Source of the DNA: Bacillota bacterium | GTDB taxonomy: Bacteria; Bacillota; Clostridia; Acetivibrionales; DTU013 | Direction of reading: 5' to 3' | NCBI GenBank assembly: GCA_023435305.1 | Contig: JAEYRV010000014.1 | Coordinates: 1-10,727 of the forward strand | DNA length: 10,727 bases | Part shown: positions 1 through 7,319 of the stretch, piece by piece | Numbering within the stretch: position 1 is the stretch's first letter | Layout of the letters: every line of letters starts with the position of its first letter | Made by a program: the position numbers and the translations under genes | The notes under the pieces: model-generated | Databases searched by the model: none | Told to the model about the DNA's origin: nothing | What the model saw: the letters and a program-made list of their open reading frames with translations, nothing else

Positions 1-220
1 TGCACTCTGGGACCTAACCTCGACTATGCATAAGTATCATTATCCATCCGTGCGGGTCTTCGCCTGAACCTGCCACAGTTCATCTAGACATTGGCTTTTG
101 TCGCTCTCGCTTTCGCGGTCTTGGCGAACCTGTCATACGGCTTTCCCTCCCCGGGCCACACGGAGAATGTATTCATCTGCTTATATTCAGTTGTCAAAGA
201 TCATCGAGCGAATTCTCCTC
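1..220. other. GC-rich non-coding block, unidentified
   Basis: No gene is supported here. The block is visibly richer in G+C than the AT-rich array that follows. It contains an imperfect direct repeat: GCGGGTCTTCGCCTGAACCT at 52-71 and GCGGTCTTGGCGAACCTGTC at 115-134, about 63 bases apart. On the minus strand a 30-codon frame (176 to 84) opens with ATG downstream of a TTGACA-like hexamer, but it has no clear ribosome binding site or recognisable product. The block could be the edge of a mobile element or a structured RNA. I could not match it to a known RNA family. Confidence 0.3.
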
Positions 221-768
221 CTATATACTGAAAGGAAAAAAAGGGGCATGTGTACGGATTTTTTCTTCCATGTTCATATTTTGTTCACACTTCAGTTCCG
301 CGTCACTTGCCCTTCACTCAGTGTAATAAGAAACTTGTTCTATATACCGAAAGGAAAAAAAGGGGCTTGTGTTCCGGTTATTTCTTAAATTTTCACGGTT
401 TGTTAACATTCCAGTTTCACGTATCATTTCTCACCTCAGTGTCTTTAGAAAATTCGCTCTATACTCTGAAAGGAAAAAAACTCACAAATGGTGCAATAAA
501 CTTTTGACGTTAACAGTTTGTTTACACTTTTCATCGGCGTCACGCTTCCTTCATTCGGTGTTAATAAAAATCCCTCTGTATACTGAAAGGAAAAAATCGC
601 ACAATTGATGCAAAAAACTTGTGTCTGTTCACAGTTTGTTTGCATTTTCAATCAACGTCACATTTTCCTCACTCAGTGTCATAAATAAGAGTTCGCTCTA
701 TATACCGAAAGGAAAAAAACAAGGATATGCGGAAAGAAATAAGCTGTTGTTCACAGTATGTTAACAAT
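221..768. repeat. Tandem array of about five diverged ~119-bp repeat units
   Basis: The motif CTATATACYGAAAGGAAAAAA recurs with its first base at 221, 340, 459, 576 and 698, giving periods of 119, 119, 117 and 122 bases. Two further islands recur in order within each unit. One resembles TTCACAGTTTGTTTACA, about 50-70 bases in. The other resembles CGTCAC followed by TTCCTCACTCAGTGT and ATAA, about 80-105 bases in, and contains the small dyad CACTCAGTG. The fifth unit loses similarity after its second island, near 768. Periods are mostly not multiples of three and frames shift between units, so conservation is at the DNA or RNA level rather than protein. The repeats are too long and too diverged for CRISPR. 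Function is unknown; iteron or partition-site, repeated promoter or small-RNA arrays are possibilities. Confidence 0.8.
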
Positions 769-846
769 ATTTAAATACATAATAGTTAAATTTCTTTATT
801 ATGGGTTTATATTTGATTGTTTTGTCAGCTATAAGTAAAAATAAAG

Positions 847-868
847 AAACGGCGTATGAGCCGCTTTT
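847..868 (-). terminator. Weak hairpin, possible terminator of the DUF454 gene
   Basis: CGGC (850-853) and GCCG (860-863) form a short stem around a six-base loop. Flanking AAA/TTT extends it if one base is bulged. Read on the minus strand the hairpin is followed by a T-rich run (GTTTCTTTATTTTT), about 100 bases past the end of the DUF454 gene. The stem is short, so the call is weak. The same hairpin read on the plus strand is followed by TTTT, so it could work in both directions. Confidence 0.3.
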
Positions 869-967
869 ATCGATACTATTTCAAATTTATGCACCTAAAG
901 TATTCTTGCATTTCTTGCGAGGGGCATACTATCAACCCCATCTCATTTACGTTGTTTTTGAGGTTCA

Positions 968-1363
968 CTACGAGTCTATCTTTTCGCTAGTTTTGGACTT
1001 TTCAATTGTTCTTAGCATCAGAAGATGGATGGTTACGGCAAAGCCGACAAACAGCAGAACAGCACGGATGATCCAATTATTGATCAGAAAAATAGATATG
1101 GTGAGTGTGATCCAAAGAAAAGTAATAGATACTATTTTGGTACTTAAAGAAATGGCTCGATACGTTATATAGTTATATATATATCTGCCCAGTATCTTTC
1201 TGCTGAGCAGCCACCTATGTAGTTTCTCAGAACTGCGAAGAAAGCAGTAAGACGAAAATAATAAAAAAGGCGTGGTGGGCAGTATAGGCAAAAATAGGCC
1301 GATCACACCGAGGGAGAGCGAAACACTTCCCAATGCAATGAATACGAGTTTCTTTATCGACAT
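968..1363 (-). CDS. DUF454 / YbaN-family small membrane protein
   Basis: The product is a 131-residue, very hydrophobic protein with about three to four membrane segments (roughly residues 6-26, 28-42, 75-94 and 97-115). The N-terminal half has the family signature: a Gly/Ser/Leu-rich first helix, then LPILPTTPFLLFSSYCF (about 26-42), then RSSEKLHRWLL. DUF454 proteins are small inner-membrane proteins of unknown biochemical role. I chose the ATG at 1363 because GGAG lies six bases upstream (GGAGAATCGGATG); the longer frame from 1426 would add 21 non-hydrophobic residues and lacks such a site. The gene lies 124 bases downstream of the rubrerythrin gene on the same strand but appears to have its own promoter. 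The C-terminus is charged (EKSKTSEKIDS). The family call is solid; the cellular job is not known. Confidence 0.85.
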   Translation of the reverse strand: MSIKKLVFIALGSVSLSLGVIGLFLPILPTTPFLLFSSYCFLRSSEKLHRWLLSRKILGRYIYNYITYRAISLSTKIVSITFLWITLTISIFLINNWIIRAVLLFVGFAVTIHLLMLRTIEKSKTSEKIDS

Positions 1364-1382
1364 CCGATTCTCCGTGTTTTTT

Positions 1383-1415
1383 CCGAAAAGAGGCAGCACT
1401 GCTGCCCCCTTTCGG
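1383..1415 (-). promoter_or_regulatory. Strong hairpin in the 5' leader of the DUF454 gene
   Basis: The left arm CCGAAAAGAGGCAGCA and the right arm TGCTGCCCCCTTTCGG form an almost perfect 16-base inverted repeat around a single base. The two mismatches become G-U pairs in the minus-strand RNA. It lies 19 bases upstream of the DUF454 start codon, just before the ribosome binding site. On the minus strand it is followed by AAAAAA rather than T, so it is not a standard rho-independent terminator in that direction. It could stabilise the message or be a processing site. Confidence 0.5.
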
Positions 1416-1455
1416 CTGATACACACTCTTAGTTTAAATGAAATTGATTCCTATG

Positions 1456-1485
1456 AATATAATAATCCAAGCGCCCAAATCTCAA
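1456..1485 (-). promoter_or_regulatory. Putative sigma-A promoter for the DUF454 gene
   Basis: On the minus strand TTGAGA (1485-1480) is separated by 18 bases from TATATT (1461-1456). Each hexamer matches five of six consensus bases. The site lies immediately after the rubrerythrin stop codon and would start a transcript about 85 bases before the DUF454 ATG, placing the 1383-1415 hairpin in the leader. This suggests DUF454 can be expressed separately from the peroxide operon, although read-through cannot be excluded because I see no clear terminator between them. Confidence 0.4.
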
Positions 1486-1487
1486 TA

Positions 1488-2465
1488 TTAGTATTTGATA
1501 AATTTGTCCCCCGGGACTCCACAAATGCTGCATTTTTCCGGGACGAATTTTTCTATGTTTCCGCAGACGGGGCAGAGATAATAGAAGACTTCTTCCGTTT
1601 GGTCAAGGTTTTCAAGCGCTTCTTGATAAAGCCTCGCATGAACTTCTTCTGCTTTCATAGCAAAGGTAAAGGTCATCACTGCCGCTTTATTTCCCGCCGC
1701 TTCCGCTTCCTTCACAAAGTCAGGATACATATCTTTATACTCGTGTGTTTCTCCCGCAACCGCATCTGCCAAGTTCTCAGCTGTTGAGTGAATTTTCCCT
1801 GCAACTTCAAAATGCTTTAAGGCATGTAAAGTCTCGGCGTCGGAAGCAGCCTTAAACAGTTTGGCGGCGTTGAGTTTGCCGTCTTTCTCGGCCTTCTTGG
1901 CGTAGGCGAGATACTTTCTATTCGCCTGTGATTCTCCGGCAAATGCCTCCATCAGGTTATCAAGTGTTTTGTTTTCATCCATTTTTTTATCCTCCTCATT
2001 TTTAAAAGCATCTAATAGTTTTTTAGCAGCCTTTACAGGAAACCCTTCTTGCTCTTTACTGCCTAGCAGTGACAACAGAAAATCCTTTGTGTTATCACTT
2101 TGCGGCAGCAAGTACCCAGCTTCGCGAATAAGGTCCTCTGCCATTATGTGATTAGATTTTTCTATAGCGGCAGCGAGTTTATCGGGTAAACCTGCAGCGA
2201 TACTCTCTTGCTTGGACTTGCTTCGCAAAAGTACTTTCAGCGCGTTAACAACCGCTTCCGTTTTGGGTTGCTGCGGCGGATACTCCGCAGGCACCATAGA
2301 GATCGCACCGGATGGACAGGCATCTGCACAGTCGCCGCAGCCCGTGCATTTTGAAACATCAATAATACTGTTCTCGGTATCTGTTGCCCCGGTTGGGCAC
2401 ACATAAAGGCACAAGCAGTCTTTGGTACACAAGCGAACATTTCTTACAGCGTATTTCTTAGCCAT
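1488..2465 (-). CDS. Ferredoxin-rubrerythrin fusion protein
   Basis: The 325-residue product joins three parts. Residues 1-60 are a 2[4Fe-4S] ferredoxin-like domain: the second cluster has the canonical spacing CTGCGDCADACP, while the first is unusual (C-x3-C-x-C-x3-CP in CTKDCLCLYVCP). Residues about 65-155 are a helical linker I do not recognise. Residues 162-325 are a complete rubrerythrin: a ferritin-like di-iron domain with the helix motifs EAFAGESQANRKY, ETLHALKHFE, AGETHEY and EEVHARLYQE, then a C-terminal rubredoxin-like FeS4 site with two C-x2-C pairs (CPVC, CSIC). Rubrerythrins are cytosolic NADH-linked peroxidases of anaerobes; the ferredoxin part may supply electrons. I chose ATG 2465 because GGGAGG lies about eight bases upstream; the GTG at 2471 is too close to it. 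The start lies two bases after the upstream stop codon, suggesting translational coupling. An internal start at 1982 probably yields free rubrerythrin. Confidence 0.88.
   Translation of the reverse strand: MAKKYAVRNVRLCTKDCLCLYVCPTGATDTENSIIDVSKCTGCGDCADACPSGAISMVPAEYPPQQPKTEAVVNALKVLLRSKSKQESIAAGLPDKLAAAIEKSNHIMAEDLIREAGYLLPQSDNTKDFLLSLLGSKEQEGFPVKAAKKLLDAFKNEEDKKMDENKTLDNLMEAFAGESQANRKYLAYAKKAEKDGKLNAAKLFKAASDAETLHALKHFEVAGKIHSTAENLADAVAGETHEYKDMYPDFVKEAEAAGNKAAVMTFTFAMKAEEVHARLYQEALENLDQTEEVFYYLCPVCGNIEKFVPEKCSICGVPGDKFIKY
1980..1997 (-). promoter_or_regulatory. Internal ribosome binding site and start for free rubrerythrin
   Basis: Inside the fusion gene, GAGGAGG (1997-1991) stands eight bases before an in-frame ATG (1982-1980). 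Initiation there gives a 164-residue protein that begins MDENKTLDNLMEAF and has the usual length of a stand-alone rubrerythrin. The Shine-Dalgarno match is as good as those of true gene starts in this operon. Either two genes fused through loss of a stop codon, or both long and short forms are made by design. Confidence 0.6.
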
Positions 2466-2467
2466 AC

Positions 2468-3136
2468 TCACGACCTCCCTTCAACCTTCTCGAATTTCCA
2501 ATTGGGCACCTTACAAACAGGGCAGATATCAGGCAGGTTGTCTCCTACGTACACAAAGCCGCAAATCGTACAGACGTAAACACCGGTATTTTGAAGCATC
2601 GCGTCGCCCTCTTTTTTGTATCGGGTCAATAGGGATTTTAAAATGCGCGTGACTTTCTCGTTCCAAACCAAAGCACGCAGTGCACCTCGGTCCTTGGCTT
2701 CAGATGCCACAGCATTGGCATTCGGTAAACCTTCCTGAAGATCTTTTTCAATAAAAGAAAGCAGCTGATCTATATCCGGGTCGATGGCAGGCGATGCTGA
2801 CGCCTTAAAATACCCGGCCAATTCATTAAATAGAGCGGCTTCACCCGGCTTATACTGTTTTTCACATCCTCGCGCCAAGTTAGAGCAAAGCGCGCTCATC
2901 TCCAGCGGCGACAGTTCCTTCATTTCCGTTGAAGCGCTGACGACAGGAATTGATTTCTTCACAGATTCAGCCGATTCGCCTTGTTTCTCAAATTCTGCCT
3001 TTGCCGCGCCACAGATCGGACACACCCAATCCTCCGGGACATCTTCGAAGGCTGTGCCGGGCGCAATACCTGCTTCAGGATAACCCTTTGATTCGTCATA
3101 GATGTATCCACAAACAGAACATACATATTTCGTCAT
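2468..3136 (-). CDS. Double rubredoxin-domain protein (rubrerythrin-like)
   Basis: The 222-residue protein has an FeS4 domain at each end. The N-terminal one is a classical rubredoxin (residues 1-50; C6-x2-C9 and C39-x2-C42, with YVCSVCGYIYDE and DWVCPICGA). The C-terminal one is of the shorter rubrerythrin type (about 187-218; C189-x2-C192 and C205-x2-C208, CTICGFVY and CPVCKVPNWKF). The middle (about 60-180) is helical. It may be a ferritin-like remnant, but the E-x2-H di-iron motifs are not apparent. The likely role is cytosolic one-electron transfer to the neighbouring rubrerythrin or another oxygen or peroxide reductase. I chose ATG 3136 because AAAGGAG lies about eight bases upstream; the frame stays open to a GTG at 3160 overlapping the katG stop, which lacks such a site. 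It follows katG by 23 bases and precedes the ferredoxin-rubrerythrin gene by two. Confidence 0.85.
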   Translation of the reverse strand: MTKYVCSVCGYIYDESKGYPEAGIAPGTAFEDVPEDWVCPICGAAKAEFEKQGESAESVKKSIPVVSASTEMKELSPLEMSALCSNLARGCEKQYKPGEAALFNELAGYFKASASPAIDPDIDQLLSFIEKDLQEGLPNANAVASEAKDRGALRALVWNEKVTRILKSLLTRYKKEGDAMLQNTGVYVCTICGFVYVGDNLPDICPVCKVPNWKFEKVEGRS

Positions 3137-3159
3137 ATAACTCACTCCTTTATCCGCCA

Positions 3160-5352
<2,193 letters not shown>

Positions 5353-5370
5353 TGATTACCCTCCTTTTAA

Positions 5371-5790
5371 TTATTTATTGCATTTAGAGCAAACGCCTTT
5401 AAAGTAGACGTCCTTCTGCTTAATGCTGCAGTGTTTTAGCTCATCTGTCGCCATACTGCAAAATTTGTCGGTATCAATATCAAAGTCGAAAATCGTTCCG
5501 CACTGTTCACAGATGAAGTGGCCGTGATCATGCATAATGATATCAAAACGGTTTTCATTGTCCTCCATTGCCAAAACTCTTACGATTCCTTTCTCTTCAA
5601 AAAGCCTCAGCGTATTGTATACGGTGGCTTTCGATATGCTTAGGCCCTTTTGAGTCAACTCCTGATATATCTGCTCAGCTGTTGGATGGTCCTGATGTTC
5701 AATTAAGAATTCCATTATTTTCATACGGGGCACGGATGCGGATATACCCGCACGAGTCATCTGCTGAGAGATAAAATCAAACGATTTCAT
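5371..5790 (-). CDS. perR: PerR-type peroxide-sensing Fur-family repressor
   Basis: The 139-residue protein has an N-terminal winged-helix DNA-binding domain (about 1-80, with SISKATVYNTLRLFEEKG as recognition region) and a C-terminal dimerisation domain. The structural zinc site has two C-x2-C pairs (C94/C97 in HFICEQCG, C134/C137 in GVCSKCNK). The PerR regulatory metal site is intact by comparison with Bacillus PerR: H35 (HPTAEQ), D83 (NRFD), H89 and H91 (HDHGH) and D102 (IFDF). The family represses peroxide-defence genes until metal-catalysed oxidation of the histidines. I chose ATG 5790 because AGGTGA lies five bases upstream; the GTG at 5799 overlaps that site. It is the first gene of the operon with katG. 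PerR-box-like sequences lie 31 and 49 bases upstream of the start, so it very likely represses itself and the operon. Confidence 0.92.
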   Translation of the reverse strand: MKSFDFISQQMTRAGISASVPRMKIMEFLIEHQDHPTAEQIYQELTQKGLSISKATVYNTLRLFEEKGIVRVLAMEDNENRFDIIMHDHGHFICEQCGTIFDFDIDTDKFCSMATDELKHCSIKQKDVYFKGVCSKCNK

Positions 5791-5820
5791 TACGGTCACC
5801 TGCCTTAATAGGGATAGTAT

Positions 5821-5853
5821 ATGTAATGATTAAAACATTTATAATCATTCTAA
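5821..5853 (-). promoter_or_regulatory. PerR box(es) upstream of the perR-katG operon
   Basis: TTATAATCATTCTAA at 5839-5853 (TTAGAATGATTATAA on the minus strand) matches the 7-1-7 PerR box TTATAATNATTATAA at 13 of 14 informative positions. A second, weaker copy, ATGTAATGATTAAAA at 5821-5835, matches 11 of 14. Together they cover the region where the operon promoter should lie, upstream of the ribosome binding site and ATG at 5790. A TATACT hexamer (minus strand, just downstream of the boxes) is a possible -10. The operator match is seen directly; binding is inferred. Confidence 0.65.
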
Positions 5854-5915
5854 ATACATAATAACCACAAAAGCACATAACGTCAATATAAAATAGACTG
5901 ATACAATATAGAGAG

Positions 5916-5937
5916 AATATCTGATTGGTTAGATATT
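5916..5937. repeat. Perfect 7-bp inverted repeat at the parA breakpoint
   Basis: AATATCT (5916-5922) and AGATATT (5931-5937) form a perfect dyad around the eight bases GATTGGTT. The dyad overlaps the last codons and stop of the truncated parA frame, exactly where ParA homology ends. It could be a recombination or insertion scar, an operator, or chance in AT-rich DNA. It has no T-run typical of a terminator. Confidence 0.4.
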
Positions 5938-6069
5938 GCCTTGTAAATCTGCGTCCACCAATAGCACCTTTTTGCCTTGCCGAGCAAGGCCTATGCCTAG
6001 ATTCACGGCGGTTGTGGTTTTGCCTGCACCGCCTATTTGATTAGCAAGGGCGATTACTTTGGTAATTGA
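5929..6069 (-). pseudogene. Truncated ParA/Soj-family ATPase, N-terminal remnant
   Basis: The minus-strand frame reads KVIALANQIGGAGKTTT, continues through NLGIGLARQGKKVLLVDAD, then stops (TAA 5931-5929) after LQGNI. This is the first strand, Walker A region and Walker A' (DAD) region of a ParA partition ATPase, normally about 250 or more residues, cut off after about 44. The signature lysine of the deviant Walker A motif (KGGxGKT) is replaced by isoleucine (QIGGAGKT). No ATG is in frame upstream. ParA genes are common in conjugative and mobilisable elements of Firmicutes, so this is best read as a decayed relative of the relaxase to the right, marking the left side of the mobile-element remnant. 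Confidence 0.8.
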
Positions 6070-6090
6070 TTTTGATCCTTCATTTTTGTA

Positions 6091-6116
6091 ATAAAAAACA
6101 GCAGGGATACCTGCCG
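6091..6116 (-). terminator. Rho-independent terminator of the HEPN/GHKL unit
   Basis: On the minus strand CGGCAGG and CCTGCTG pair in a seven-base stem (one G-U) around the loop TATC, followed at once by TTTTTT (within 6091-6098). It lies about 50 bases after the HEPN-like gene's stop codon and before the parA remnant. It closes a transcription unit that does not include parA. Confidence 0.75.
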
Positions 6117-6167
6117 AAAATGAGCAAATATTGAAACGGGACGTTATAAATTATTTTGGATCGCCAG

Positions 6168-7256
6168 TTATTTTGTTAAGCTAGTTGATCTGTTTTCAGG
6201 TATACGATTTAAAAACGCGTGATTAAATCCAAGCTCCGTCTGGGCATCTTCTAGATTTAACGAATTTTTCGTTATATAAGCTCTAATAATTAAAGCAGCA
6301 AAACATTGAGCTTGAATAGTTTTACTTCTTTCAAGATCAAATTGAATCTTGCCATAGCTATGTGCAGAGGGATTTCGTAACTCAAAAAATAAATTGTAAT
6401 AGAATTCTAGGTAAGTTTTTTTGCCTGTTTCAAATAAACTATCAGGATCTATACCAATACTCAATATCCATTTTTCCTTATGTCGAAAAACTGCGCTTTT
6501 TTTATCTTTGTTAGGTGGTTCTCCTAATATAGACTCAACACTTCTACAGGCCTGTACAATTGCAGCTTCCATATTGGGTATGAGACTTGCATGTTCCCAG
6601 ATCTCTGGTTCAAATGTTAGATGGTCGTGATACGGATATTCACTTAATTCGCATATTAAACATATATAATGCATTTCAAAAGACAATTTAAGCATTGAAA
6701 CAGCGACAAATGCTTTATCGTCTCTTAATAATAATTCTAATATTGGTGCCATATGAGCTAATTGAGTAGCTTTAATTATTCTACCGTTAGTAATGAATTT
6801 TTGATCAATCTCAGATATATTATAAAAAACCGCTTCATCGATTTTTGTTGTCTGAGGTTCGAAATAATATATCCATTTGTATTTAAGCGAATTGTCTGTT
6901 GCTAGGCCATTTTCAAAGGCTTCGATGTACGAAAAAGATAACTCAATCACCGACAGTATATTTTTCCAGAATATCATTTCTTTAATTTTTTCGTTAGCTT
7001 CTATGATTAAAGCAGAATTATTATCTTGCGTATGAGTCCAAACAAATATCTTTTCATCTTGAACTTTAAATAAAAAGTTATACTCTCCGACTGCTGGATT
7101 AAAACTATTTTCTATAGATAAGCCTTTTACAAAAGCATGGTTACAGACTGAGTTTGGTGGATTCGGAGGATATTTTTTCAATAGCATTTTCTTCTTCTTT
7201 TCTTGGTTTTCATACCATTCGTTGAGAGCTATTTCTAAATCTTCTTTCTTATCCAT
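6168..7256 (-). CDS. HEPN-motif protein, partner of the GHKL ATPase
   Basis: I do not recognise this 362-residue protein as a named family. Its N-terminus is charged (EWYENQEKKKKM), the centre (about 60-220) is mixed alpha/beta, and the C-terminal third (about 225-330) is helical. It contains ELRNPSAHSYGK, in which R294-N-x3-H299 fits the R-x4-6-H signature of HEPN domains. These are often RNases or adapters in toxin-antitoxin, abortive-infection and CRISPR systems. The helix MEAAIVQACRSVESIL preceding the motif also suits a HEPN bundle. I chose ATG 7256 because GGAG lies six bases upstream; the in-frame ATG at 7268 has no such site. The gene starts 63 bases after the GHKL gene's stop and is followed by a terminator. 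Cotranscription and function with the ATPase are inferred. Its base composition is AT-rich, unlike katG and the relaxase. Confidence 0.7.
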   Translation of the reverse strand: MDKKEDLEIALNEWYENQEKKKKMLLKKYPPNPPNSVCNHAFVKGLSIENSFNPAVGEYNFLFKVQDEKIFVWTHTQDNNSALIIEANEKIKEMIFWKNILSVIELSFSYIEAFENGLATDNSLKYKWIYYFEPQTTKIDEAVFYNISEIDQKFITNGRIIKATQLAHMAPILELLLRDDKAFVAVSMLKLSFEMHYICLICELSEYPYHDHLTFEPEIWEHASLIPNMEAAIVQACRSVESILGEPPNKDKKSAVFRHKEKWILSIGIDPDSLFETGKKTYLEFYYNLFFELRNPSAHSYGKIQFDLERSKTIQAQCFAALIIRAYITKNSLNLEDAQTELGFNHAFLNRIPENRSTSLTK

Positions 7257-7319
7257 CACTAACTCCATTTATACAGACAGAATGCCTTTTTCTGTACTAC
7301 TTTGAATCATATTTTTTTA

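Noticed and set aside
100..160. Group II intron domain V in the left GC-rich block
   Set aside because: Only a short AGCCGTATGA string resembles domain V; the complementary arm and the AGC/GTT stem are absent.
84..176. 30-codon minus-strand ORF after a TTGACA-like hexamer
   Set aside because: There is no clear ribosome binding site, no -10 at proper spacing and no family resemblance; not enough to call a gene.
98..651. Small ORFs across the tandem array (for example peptides with YTERKK on plus, or a Cys-containing peptide on minus)
   Set aside because: The same DNA motif is read in different frames in successive units, and periods of 119, 117 and 122 do not keep frame, so coding is not what is conserved.
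221..768. CRISPR array
   Set aside because: The conserved parts are about 20 bases at ~119-base spacing, and the intervening DNA is itself homologous between units, so these are diverged tandem repeats without unique spacers. No cas genes are present.
801..1172. Plus-strand ORF of 123 codons
   Set aside because: It overlaps the DUF454 gene antisense, has no ribosome binding site and shows no recognisable domain.
6073..6135. A ParA C-terminal piece (frame reading SAGIPAVFYYKN upstream of the ParA stub)
   Set aside because: The same bases form a good stem-loop followed by six T, which explains them better as the terminator of the HEPN gene.
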